Shown here: positions 1 through 4,936 of the stretch, piece by piece
How the letters are laid out: each line of letters starts with the position of its first letter
Numbering within the stretch: the stretch's first letter is position 1
Virus record (IMG/VR): IMGVR_UViG_3300020401_000041
Coordinates: 1-36,320 of that record
DNA length: 36,320 bases
From: a virus
Reading direction: 5' to 3' (one strand)
Program-made: the position numbers and the translations under genes
The notes under the pieces: model-generated
What the model saw: only the letters and a program-made list of their open reading frames with translations
What the model was told of the DNA's origin: nothing
The model's database searches: none

Positions 1-294
1 AAAGACTTTGTGCTTTACTTTGAAGACTACCAGCAAGCGGTTGATGAGTACGACAAAGAGATAGTAGACTCATTTTTGGAGGAGTTTGACTTTAGCGACG
101 TTTCAAGGATTAGCGACGCATACCACGGATCATGGAGAAACGGAGCAGAATTTGCGGAGCAGTTAGTAAGCGATTGTGGATATATCCACGGGGACTTGCC
201 TTATTGGATAGAGGTAGACTGGGAGAAAACATGGGACAATTTGAGTTATGATTACACGGAGATTAACGGATATATTTTCAGTAACAATTTTTAA
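1..294 (+). CDS. ArdA-like antirestriction protein, 3' part (5' end outside window)
   Basis: The reading frame is open from base 1 and ends at TAA 292-294, so the start lies upstream of the window. A GTG at base 10 is in frame but the codons before it are also coding, so it is probably internal. The visible 97 residues are strongly acidic. The C-terminal part, LPYWIEVDWEKTWDNL followed by DYTEINGYIF, has the layout of the ArdA C-terminal domain (leucine-proline, an acidic I-D-[YW]-E core, then D-Y and G-Y-[IV]-F). ArdA proteins mimic the bend and charge of B-form DNA and block type I restriction enzymes. In a phage this would protect incoming DNA. Only the last domain is visible, so the family call rests on pattern recall rather than an alignment. 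A strong hairpin follows directly. Confidence 0.6.
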   Translation, partial: KDFVLYFEDYQQAVDEYDKEIVDSFLEEFDFSDVSRISDAYHGSWRNGAEFAEQLVSDCGYIHGDLPYWIEVDWEKTWDNLSYDYTEINGYIFSNNF

Positions 295-298
295 CACA

Positions 299-325
299 AA
301 AGGGGTTGCCAAGTGTAACCCCTTT
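299..325 (+). terminator. Hairpin after the ArdA-like gene (terminator-like)
   Basis: A perfect 9-bp inverted repeat: AAAGGGGTT at 299-307 pairs with AACCCCTTT at 317-325, with a 9-base loop. It begins five bases after the stop codon of the ArdA-like gene. The descending T-run is only three bases, so termination may be incomplete. The -35 element of a promoter for the next gene lies inside it. Confidence 0.55.
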
Positions 326-334
326 CGCTATACT
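306..334 (+). promoter_or_regulatory. Sigma-70-like promoter overlapping the hairpin
   Basis: TTGCCA at 306-311, a 17-base spacer, then TATACT at 329-334. The -35 box covers the end of the left hairpin arm and part of the loop, and the spacer contains the right arm. The predicted transcription start is near 341, leaving a leader of about 19 bases before ATG 360. Base match and exact 17-base spacing support the call. No experimental start is known. Confidence 0.55.
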
Positions 335-359
335 AATATTAGTTAAAGGATTTTCCCCT

Positions 360-617
360 ATGAACAACTTAACACAAACATTAATCAACAGAATTAACCA
401 GAAAGAATCTTTTAAAGATATTGCTTATCTTTGCGAAGACTTCCAAACTTTCTGCGATGAAATCAACGAATGGGGTGTAGACCACATTGGAGGGGTTGAC
501 CTTTACGGATGCGGATTTCTTCCTAACCCAGAATTAGACCTTGAAGCATTAGATGGTTTCTTTGCTTCCTTCGGTTGCACCCCTTCCAACCCACACCCCG
601 CAGGTCATTACGCTTAA
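360..617 (+). CDS. Small acidic protein of unknown function (85 aa)
   Basis: I do not recognise this protein. It starts MNNLTQTLINRINQ, a likely amphipathic helix, followed by an acidic stretch with LCEDFQTFCDEINEWG, a glycine-rich DHIGGVDLYGCGF segment and a proline/histidine-rich tail. I chose ATG 360 over an in-frame upstream start at 306 because 306 lies inside the preceding hairpin and upstream of the predicted transcription start. AAAGGA at 345-350 is a plausible ribosome binding site nine bases before ATG 360. The gene stands alone between two hairpins, so it appears to be its own transcription unit. Three cysteines in a short protein could bind metal, but no standard motif is seen. 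Confidence 0.65.
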   Translation: MNNLTQTLINRINQKESFKDIAYLCEDFQTFCDEINEWGVDHIGGVDLYGCGFLPNPELDLEALDGFFASFGCTPSNPHPAGHYA

Positions 618-633
618 GGATATCTTAAGATTT

Positions 634-656
634 GGGAGGGTCAAACCTCCCTTTTT
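634..656 (+). terminator. Rho-independent terminator
   Basis: GGGAGG at 634-639 pairs with CCTCCC at 646-651 around a six-base loop, and is followed directly by five T (652-656). This is the most classical terminator of the four hairpins in the accessory segment, and it lies 17 bases after the stop codon of the 85-aa gene. Confidence 0.75.
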
Positions 657-658
657 CA

Positions 659-667
659 TGTTATAAT
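659..667 (+). promoter_or_regulatory. Extended -10 promoter
   Basis: TGTTATAAT at 659-667 is a consensus extended -10 element (TG, one base, TATAAT). There is no good -35 at 16-18 bases upstream, where the terminator hairpin sits. The predicted start is near 674, giving a leader of roughly 48 bases for the gene at 722. Confidence 0.5.
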
Positions 668-721
668 TTAATCATACAGGGAAACGCACTTTGACTTTTC
701 CCAAACGTTTCAAAACTTTAA

Positions 722-1288
722 ATGAACTACCTACCAACAAAACTTGAAGAATACACAAAAGATTTTTCAAATGAGTTACCGATTGAATCATTCCTACAGT
801 ATGGATTCTATAAGATTGCAGACGTATCTTTAAAACCTGAAGAGAGATTTATCAAAAATCCAGAAGTCAATCCTATCCAGTACAATGTTGTTAAGGGGTT
901 GGAAGATAAGTACAACTCATACAGAGAGTTAATATATGCAATCGTCATTGACGGAAGAATTGTTAAAATCGGTGGAACATATGTAGGAATGAAGGGTAGA
1001 CACAGTTCTTACAACTGCGGAACACGCAAAGCACGTAAAAAGGGAACATGCTCTGTTACCAATTTCAACATCACAGAAACACAATACAACGCAATCTTAG
1101 AAGGTAAAAAGGTTGAGTGGTTTGTCTTTGATGTACCCCTTGCAGAACAGACAATTAACCTTCCGTGGGGTGATGAGATTAAATACAACGCAAAGACATT
1201 TTATAAGTATGAATCTTCACTTTGCGACAAATACCAACAGTTAACAGGACACTTTCCCCCCCTTAGTGATAACGCAGGGGTTGAGTAA
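722..1288 (+). CDS. GIY-YIG-like nuclease (188 aa)
   Basis: Residues 72-97 read like the core of a GIY-YIG or T5orf172-type nuclease: a strand YAIVIDG, then IVKIGGT (82-86 being KIGGT), then R93 and Y97 at the place of the catalytic arginine region. The C-terminal part has FYKYESS with E164, the expected place of the metal-binding glutamate, and ends PPLSDNAGVE with N184. Several cysteines and basic residues follow the core (CGTRKARKKGTC), which could contact DNA. GIY-YIG domains cut DNA in restriction enzymes, homing enzymes and phage nucleases. The canonical GIY and YIG triplets are not literal here, so the family call is moderate. There is no clear Shine-Dalgarno at ATG 722. It has its own promoter and downstream hairpin. 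Confidence 0.45.
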   Translation: MNYLPTKLEEYTKDFSNELPIESFLQYGFYKIADVSLKPEERFIKNPEVNPIQYNVVKGLEDKYNSYRELIYAIVIDGRIVKIGGTYVGMKGRHSSYNCGTRKARKKGTCSVTNFNITETQYNAILEGKKVEWFVFDVPLAEQTINLPWGDEIKYNAKTFYKYESSLCDKYQQLTGHFPPLSDNAGVE

Positions 1289-1289
1289 C

Positions 1290-1301
1290 ACTTTATAAAG
1301 T
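1290..1301. repeat. 12-bp perfect palindrome
   Basis: ACTTTATAAAGT starts two bases after the stop codon of the nuclease-like gene. It is perfectly self-complementary, which is what an operator for a dimeric protein would look like, but a chance AT-rich palindrome is equally possible. Confidence 0.3.
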
Positions 1302-1313
1302 CTTAATATTTGG

Positions 1314-1336
1314 GGGGTTGCGTGATTCGTAACCCC
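1314..1336 (+). terminator. Hairpin after the nuclease-like gene (terminator-like)
   Basis: GGGGTTGCG at 1314-1322 pairs with CGTAACCCC at 1328-1336, nine pairs including one G-T, with a five-base loop TGATT. It shares GGGGTTGC and AACCCC with the hairpin at 299-325. No T-run follows, because a promoter -10 box begins five bases later, so its strength as a terminator is uncertain. Confidence 0.45.
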
Positions 1337-1346
1337 AGACTATAAT
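1318..1346 (+). promoter_or_regulatory. Sigma-70-like promoter embedded in the hairpin
   Basis: TTGCGT at 1318-1323, a 17-base spacer, then a perfect TATAAT at 1341-1346. As in the copy at 306-334, the -35 box starts with the last two T of the GGGGTT arm, and the spacer contains the AACCCC arm. The predicted start is near 1353, giving a leader of about 18 bases before ATG 1371. Confidence 0.6.
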
Positions 1347-1370
1347 AAGTATATAAATTAATTTCCCCTT

Positions 1371-1574
1371 ATGAATAACACATTTACAACTACTGCTTAT
1401 AACACACTTGGCGAAGCACAGGAAACAGAAACACACACAGACAGTTGGCAAGCAACTGAAATCTGTTTAGACCTTTCCATGCTTTACGGATACGCTGAAA
1501 CCTTAGACGCATGGGGTCGCCATGCAGGTGAGTATGGAGACAGACCTGCAGCACTTGGGCAGAGGGCATACTAA
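1371..1574 (+). CDS. Small protein of unknown function (67 aa)
   Basis: I do not recognise the family. The protein starts MNNTFTTTAYNTLGEAQETE and is Thr-rich at the N terminus. It then has an amphipathic segment (ATEICLDLSMLYGYAETLDAWG) and ends with HAGEYGDRPAALGQRAY. It begins with the same three residues (MNN) as the 85-aa protein at 360, and both start codons are preceded by TTTCCCC plus one or two T. There is no Shine-Dalgarno in the expected place: the leader is AATTAATTTCCCCTT. It is flanked by hairpins and seems to be its own transcription unit. Confidence 0.6.
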   Translation: MNNTFTTTAYNTLGEAQETETHTDSWQATEICLDLSMLYGYAETLDAWGRHAGEYGDRPAALGQRAY

Positions 1575-1602
1575 CCCCTGTTCGTGCGTGTGGTGCAGTG
1601 TT

Positions 1603-1621
1603 ACGGGGGGTCGCCCCCCGT
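1603..1621 (+). terminator. Very GC-rich terminator hairpin
   Basis: ACGGGGGG at 1603-1610 pairs perfectly with CCCCCCGT at 1614-1621 across a three-base loop TCG. Two further T follow. It stands 29 bases after the stop of the 67-aa gene and is by far the most GC-rich spot in the window. Confidence 0.6.
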
Positions 1622-1691
1622 TTAGAAAAACGCAAGGTACCATTAAGCTATAAACGACCCAAAGCGAGTTCTCTATGGAAAACGCAATGGA

Positions 1692-1740
1692 TTTACACAG
1701 GGGGTACAGAATTTTTTTCGTGTGTAAAAATCCGCACACA
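1692..1740 (+). promoter_or_regulatory. Segment with two mutually exclusive stems
   Basis: TTTACACA at 1692-1699 is perfectly complementary to TGTGTAAA at 1721-1728. The middle element can instead pair, as GTGTG 1720-1724, with CACAC 1735-1739. The loop of the first stem holds five G and seven T in a row. The layout resembles an attenuator, but function is only inferred. No credible gene lies in 1575-1785. Confidence 0.25.
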
Positions 1741-1744
1741 GGAT

Positions 1745-1773
1745 TTGCATAAAGTACGTATATACTATATACT
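1745..1773 (+). promoter_or_regulatory. Sigma-70-like promoter before the AbrB-like gene
   Basis: TTGCAT at 1745-1750, a 17-base spacer, then TATACT at 1768-1773. A second TATACT sits at 1761-1766 without a matching -35 box. The predicted start near 1780 falls only a few bases before the possible start codons of the next gene. Confidence 0.5.
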
Positions 1774-1785
1774 GGAAAAGTGAAA

Positions 1786-1968
1786 ATGATACCCTCAATG
1801 AAGAAATACGAAGATTCAAAAGTATCCATTACAGTTGACTCCATTACAAATGAATATCAGATTACAGTGCCTGAATGGGTCATCAATGAATTTGGGTGGT
1901 ATGAAGACACGGAATTAGTATGGCATGTAGATAATGAAGGAATTAAAATACAGGAAATAAATGAATGA
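1786..1968 (+). CDS. AbrB/MazE-like small protein (60 aa)
   Basis: The C-terminal two thirds follow the swapped-hairpin AbrB/SpoVT pattern: a strand YQITVPEWVINEFGW, then an acidic turn (YEDTE), then LVWHVDNEGIKIQE. This corresponds to the 'I-x-[IV]-P ... lgw-x-x-g-d-x-l-x-w ... g-x-i-x-i' signature. Such domains bind DNA as dimers in antitoxins and transition-state regulators, so a regulatory role is possible but not shown. Starts at GTG 1780, ATG 1786 and ATG 1798 are all in frame. ATG 1786 has GGAAAAG just upstream, but if the predicted transcription start near 1780 is right the mRNA is nearly leaderless, and ATG 1798 becomes equally possible. The stop overlaps the next gene by eight bases. 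Confidence 0.5.
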   Translation: MIPSMKKYEDSKVSITVDSITNEYQITVPEWVINEFGWYEDTELVWHVDNEGIKIQEINE

Positions 1969-2131
1969 AGAAGAAGAGTTTCGGATTGGAAAGATTATTT
2001 TTAAAAATCGCCACATTCGATTCAACATTACGTTTGATTGTTATAGTCGAGTGACTGGAAAGAAAAATCAAATTGTAATTTCATATAAACCTTTCCTGTA
2101 TGCCGAACCTACAAACAAAAAGAAACATTGA
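1961..2131 (+). CDS. Small basic protein of unknown function (56 aa)
   Basis: The frame opens at ATG 1961, inside the last codons of the AbrB-like gene, and ends at TGA 2129-2131. The protein begins MNEEEEFRIGKIIFKNRHIR and ends with a lysine-rich KKKH tail, so it has an acidic start and a basic remainder. CAGGAAATAA just upstream offers a ribosome binding site (AGGAAA). Overlap with the preceding small regulator-like gene suggests translational coupling. A toxin role by analogy with antitoxin-toxin pairs is conceivable but nothing in the residues supports it. The stop codon overlaps the -35 box of the next promoter. Confidence 0.5.
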   Translation: MNEEEEFRIGKIIFKNRHIRFNITFDCYSRVTGKKNQIVISYKPFLYAEPTNKKKH

Positions 2132-2156
2132 CAAGTCGTATAAATTATTGTATGAT
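2128..2156 (+). promoter_or_regulatory. Near-consensus sigma-70 promoter
   Basis: A perfect TTGACA at 2128-2133, a 17-base spacer, and TATGAT at 2151-2156 (five of six matches). The -35 box contains the TGA stop of the preceding gene. This is the strongest host-type promoter in the window and points to early or middle expression of the glycosyltransferase gene and the genes after it. Confidence 0.75.
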
Positions 2157-2178
2157 ATGAATGTAATTACAACACATT

Positions 2179-3078
2179 ATGGCGAAAGGATTTACAGTCA
2201 AAGCGAAAAACCCGAAGAAGACTCCTTCAACGAAACCAGAATGGGACTATAATCTTGCAAGAGCATTAGTCAAAGGAAAAACAATTGTCTTTTGTCTACC
2301 AGGTCGAGGAGTCTCATATAATTTTCTCAAATCATTTGTTTCTTTATCATTTGATTTAGTACAGGCAGGAGCAGCAATACAGATATCTCAGGATTATTCA
2401 TCAATGGTAAACTTTGCAAGATGCAAATGTTTAGGAGCAAACGTACTCCGTGGACCAAATCAGTTACCTTGGGATGGTAAACTCAAATATGATTATCAGC
2501 TCTGGATTGACTCAGATATTGTATTCAACACAGAGAAGTTCTATCAGTTAATACTGAATGCAATTCCAGAGGATGCAATCACGAAGGAAGAAGTATATGA
2601 ACCAATGAAAGACGAGAAGGGAGAGTTAATGAAGAATCCAGATGGAAGTGAAGCAAAGAAACTTGCAGGATTCAAATTAATTGTTGACCCTGAAAAGGAA
2701 AGGCAAATCGTTGCAGGATGGTACTGCACCGAAGATGGAAAGACAACATCCGTTGCTCACTGGTTAGATGAAGATGATTTCCGTACCAATGGTGGTGTGA
2801 TGAATCATGAAACCATTGAAAGTATCAGTAAGAGAAGAAAACCTTTTACTGTAGACTATACAGGTTTTGGATGGTTACTGATTAAGAATGGAGTCTTTGA
2901 GAGTGAAGGATTACCTTATCCTTGGTTTGCTCCAAAGATGCAAGTATTTGAATCAGGAGAAGTTCAAGATATGTGCGGTGAGGACGTTTCTTTCTGTCTT
3001 GATGCAAAAGAGGCAGGATTTGAAATCTGGTGCGATCCACGCATTCGAGTTGGACACGAGAAAACCAGAATCATATAA
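2179..3078 (+). CDS. Glycosyltransferase, family-2-like (GT-A fold), 299 aa
   Basis: After a basic N-terminal tail the protein has KTIVFCLPGRGVSYNF, a typical first strand and loop. The nucleotide-sugar/metal motif D-S-D lies at 111-113 within YQLWIDSDIVF. Near the C terminus GEDVSFC (E268, D269) matches the acidic catalytic region of GT-A enzymes, and CDPRIRVGHEKT (G292, H293) matches the usual strand-loop after it. These enzymes move a sugar from a nucleotide donor. In a phage the acceptor may be a virion protein, host envelope sugar or DNA base; the sequence does not tell. A lysine/glutamate-rich insert (about 134-160) separates the two halves. It is driven by the TTGACA promoter and abuts the next gene. 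Confidence 0.75.
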   Translation: MAKGFTVKAKNPKKTPSTKPEWDYNLARALVKGKTIVFCLPGRGVSYNFLKSFVSLSFDLVQAGAAIQISQDYSSMVNFARCKCLGANVLRGPNQLPWDGKLKYDYQLWIDSDIVFNTEKFYQLILNAIPEDAITKEEVYEPMKDEKGELMKNPDGSEAKKLAGFKLIVDPEKERQIVAGWYCTEDGKTTSVAHWLDEDDFRTNGGVMNHETIESISKRRKPFTVDYTGFGWLLIKNGVFESEGLPYPWFAPKMQVFESGEVQDMCGEDVSFCLDAKEAGFEIWCDPRIRVGHEKTRII

Positions 3079-3264
3079 ATGGAAGTAAAACTCCCACTCA
3101 ATATGACAAAGTATAATATACTTCGGAATGGAAAAGTTGTCTTCTGGAGTGTCACTGAGAATGAACTCTTTGACAGACTGGAAGACTATGCTCTTGAACA
3201 GTATGTAACAGGAGAGCAAATTGCAAATCAAATTACCTATGAACCAGTGAAGGAGGAAGACTAA
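3079..3264 (+). CDS. Small conserved-looking protein (61 aa)
   Basis: Starts directly after the glycosyltransferase stop. The body reads as strand-strand-helix: KYNILRNGKVVFWSVTEN, then an amphipathic acidic helix (ELFDRLEDYALEQYVTG), then an acidic end. Small cyanophage proteins with this 'R-N-G-K-V ... LF-D-x-x-E-D-x-A' layout are familiar to me but have no known role. An internal ATG at 3103 (MTKYNI) is an alternative start and would remove eight residues. The stop codon overlaps the next start by one base, and AGGAGG at 3251-3256 inside this gene serves as the ribosome binding site of the next. Confidence 0.6.
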   Translation: MEVKLPLNMTKYNILRNGKVVFWSVTENELFDRLEDYALEQYVTGEQIANQITYEPVKEED

Positions 3265-3407
3265 TGGCAAAGGGAATGTTAAGTGGAGCGTCTTACAATC
3301 GTGATGCTCGACCAAAGAAATCTCGACAGGGAACTGGAAAACACTCGAAATATTCAGCGACCTCTCGTAACTCGGCTCGTAAAAGATACAGAGGTCAGGG
3401 TCGCTAA
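3264..3407 (+). CDS. Small Arg/Lys-rich protein (47 aa)
   Basis: ATG 3264 overlaps the previous stop by one base and is preceded by a perfect AGGAGG at 3251-3256, seven bases away. The 47 residues contain 8 Arg and 6 Lys with a single Asp, and are rich in Ser, Gly and Tyr (ending RKRYRGQGR). The protein is almost certainly disordered and binds nucleic acid or an acidic partner. No domain is recognisable. The strong ribosome binding site and overlaps on both ends make it a real gene in spite of its size. TAA 3405-3407 overlaps the next ATG. Confidence 0.7.
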   Translation: MAKGMLSGASYNRDARPKKSRQGTGKHSKYSATSRNSARKRYRGQGR

Positions 3408-3856
3408 TGTATTGTCGAATTCGACTGAAAGACACTAACTATCAAGAATATGAGAACTTTCGTATGCTTGATAGTTCTTATTATAAGGAGTGTCTTGAAA
3501 TTTATCGAAAGTATGTTGAGTATAAAGAGTTTGATGATGTCGTTCCAATCTTTAAGGAAGAGTTTGAAACTCATCATTGTGATGTCTTAGGTTATTATGA
3601 TCAGAATAAATTAGTTGCCTTTACTCTTGCCTATCGTTTTGATAGTTTAAATAGTGTCTGGGGTGATCAGTTTGCATGGGATTATGAGAATCCAAAGTTA
3701 ACAATGGGGCATGTTGCCAATAAACATGAGTTTGCTTACTATAAGAAACTTGGTTATGATTACTATTATTTGGGAGAGTCGGTTAAATATATGGAAAAGT
3801 ATGATGGATATGAAGTATCAAATTTCTTTAAAGATTGGAAGGGATGGCAAAATTAA
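3407..3856 (+). CDS. Acyltransferase-fold protein, arginyltransferase C-domain-like (149 aa)
   Basis: The central part NKLVAFTLAYRFDSLNSVWGDQ, then PKLTMGHVANKHEFAYYKKL and GYDYYYLGE, follows the order of the C-terminal domain of arginyl/leucyl-tRNA-protein transferases ('g-k-L-v-A ... S-s-V-y ... sLG ... E...a...g..Y.YLGY'), a GNAT-related fold. Those enzymes transfer an amino acid from charged tRNA to a protein N terminus. The N-terminal zinc/cysteine domain of true ATE is absent, so this is a stand-alone fold with unknown substrate. A GNAT acetyltransferase is the main alternative. It overlaps its neighbours (ATG within the previous stop; next ATG inside its 3' end). A 10-bp inverted repeat lies in its first 70 bases. 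Confidence 0.45.
   Translation: MYCRIRLKDTNYQEYENFRMLDSSYYKECLEIYRKYVEYKEFDDVVPIFKEEFETHHCDVLGYYDQNKLVAFTLAYRFDSLNSVWGDQFAWDYENPKLTMGHVANKHEFAYYKKLGYDYYYLGESVKYMEKYDGYEVSNFFKDWKGWQN
3437..3476 (+). repeat. 10-bp perfect inverted repeat within a coding sequence
   Basis: AACTATCAAG at 3437-3446 and CTTGATAGTT at 3467-3476, separated by 20 bases. It would form a stem in the mRNA of the acyltransferase-like gene. Confidence 0.4.
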
Positions 3857-4500
3857 TTGGTAACTTACCAACAAAGAAGATTTGGGTACGAAAAGAGTAT
3901 TTAACTGACTTTCAGTCTGGTCATGGTGAATTTGTAGAGGGAATCTGGGTATGTGCCAAGTCAATACAAGGTCGTGCATTCTATTTTGAGACGTATTTAC
4001 CCGAATATGGAGCAATGTATGATAAACTACCGATATCTGCCTTTACTTCTTCTCCAAAATTACCTGATCCAGACATGGATTTAGTCAATTTACAGTTTTG
4101 GAACTGTATGGACTATGATTTTACCGTGATTGTCAAGCAATTTGTCGCTCCAATGCAATGGGAATGTCGTACAAGACACTTTGGTAATCAAAAAGGACAG
4201 TATATTTGCACTCTCGACAACTATCATGGCGATTTTGACCAGATTGATGCCTCGACAAGTGAAATGCCCGATGAACATAAGTCATTTAACCTGATTGAAT
4301 TGCAAAATGGACAGTATTGTCTCTATCCAAACAACCGTTGTCGCATTTTTGACACCTCAATGACACCTGATCCAGTGAAAACACCTGATTTTAAGGTATC
4401 AACACGTATCTTTGAGGTTGAGAATGATGTCAACTGGGGTCGATTAGGTGATTGTGATGATTATTTCTGGACAACACCCGATGAAAGACGAGAAGAGTAG
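3844..4500 (+). CDS. Conserved cyanophage protein of unknown function (218 aa)
   Basis: Starts MAKLIGNLPTKKIWVRKEYL and runs through HGEFVEGIWVCAKSI, FYFETYLPEYGAMYDKLPI and a mixed beta/acidic body that includes CLYPNNRCRIFD and KTPDFKVSTRIF. I have seen proteins of this type next to baseplate genes in marine T4-like phages but know no function. No transmembrane segment, signal peptide or catalytic motif is visible. I chose ATG 3844 (MAKLIGN). An in-frame TTG at 3835 would add three residues. GGAAGG at 3837-3842 is unusually close to ATG 3844, so translation may be coupled to the overlapping upstream gene. The 3' end overlaps the next gene by 20 bases. Confidence 0.65.
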   Translation: MAKLIGNLPTKKIWVRKEYLTDFQSGHGEFVEGIWVCAKSIQGRAFYFETYLPEYGAMYDKLPISAFTSSPKLPDPDMDLVNLQFWNCMDYDFTVIVKQFVAPMQWECRTRHFGNQKGQYICTLDNYHGDFDQIDASTSEMPDEHKSFNLIELQNGQYCLYPNNRCRIFDTSMTPDPVKTPDFKVSTRIFEVENDVNWGRLGDCDDYFWTTPDERREE

Positions 4501-4936
4501 ATATATTTTACATTGGATTGGTCAATTATCTAAAATTCGACCAGAATTAGGCAATTTTAGCATCTGCCCGTATGCGTCAGGTGCTAATTTTAGTATTCAA
4601 GAGCAAAAATTACATCAAATTGTGCCAAATTCTGATTTTGACGTTATAATAAACATAGTTGAAGATAATATTGACGCAAATTTCTTATATGATGCGGTTG
4701 ACGACTATAATCGCAACTATCCTGACTACAAATTCATCGCTGATCATGGAAAAACAAAGACATACATACAAGGAATTCAAACAAATAACGGAAAATACAA
4801 TTTAGTGTTGTGTCAACCAAGAAAAGAACTCACTGATGCAAGAAAAAAACTTGCAAAAACCAATTATTATGACTATTGGGATGAAAATTACCTAAAAGAA
4901 GTACTAGAGGACGACTATGGAATCATCAGAGACTAA
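4481..4936 (+). CDS. Conserved cyanophage protein of unknown function (151 aa)
   Basis: ATG 4481 lies in the last codons of the preceding gene. The protein has an N-terminal helix YILHWIGQLSKIRPELG, then FSICPYASGANFSI (weakly like the 'cPFA' segment of DUF1415 proteins), a strand DFDVIINIVED, a helix region, GIQTNNGKYNLVLCQPRKEL and an acidic end YYDYWDENYLKEVLEDD. The ordered alternation of strands and helices suggests a compact cytosolic alpha/beta protein. No catalytic set of residues can be named. It overlaps the 38-aa gene by 20 bases. Confidence 0.6.
   Translation: MKDEKSRYILHWIGQLSKIRPELGNFSICPYASGANFSIQEQKLHQIVPNSDFDVIINIVEDNIDANFLYDAVDDYNRNYPDYKFIADHGKTKTYIQGIQTNNGKYNLVLCQPRKELTDARKKLAKTNYYDYWDENYLKEVLEDDYGIIRD

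Noticed and set aside
306-359. 18-residue N-terminal extension of the 85-aa gene
   Set aside because: The added part is encoded by the hairpin and the promoter spacer and lies before the predicted transcript start; ATG 360 has a purine-rich site at proper distance.
1352-1358. TATAAAT as a T4 late promoter before the 67-aa gene
   Set aside because: It continues TATAAATT, not TATAAATA, and overlaps the predicted start of the better-supported TTGCGT-17-TATAAT promoter. The same applies to TATAAATT at 2139.
1598-1783. 61-codon open frame on the + strand after the 67-aa gene
   Set aside because: It starts inside the GC-rich terminator hairpin, runs through the promoter at 1745-1773, has no ribosome binding site and has no sensible protein pattern.
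1575-1785. Possible tRNA in the largest gap
   Set aside because: No T-arm (GGTTCGA-like) sequence, acceptor stem or CCA-proximal pattern could be found; the visible stems do not form a cloverleaf.
2953-3435. 160-codon open frame on the - strand across three + genes
   Set aside because: It crosses the 3' end of the glycosyltransferase and two well-supported small genes with overlapping starts and a perfect ribosome binding site; no antisense promoter or ribosome binding site is seen.
3835-3843. TTG start for the 218-aa protein
   Set aside because: It adds only three residues before a good ATG followed by a sequence that looks like a natural N terminus (MAKLIGN).
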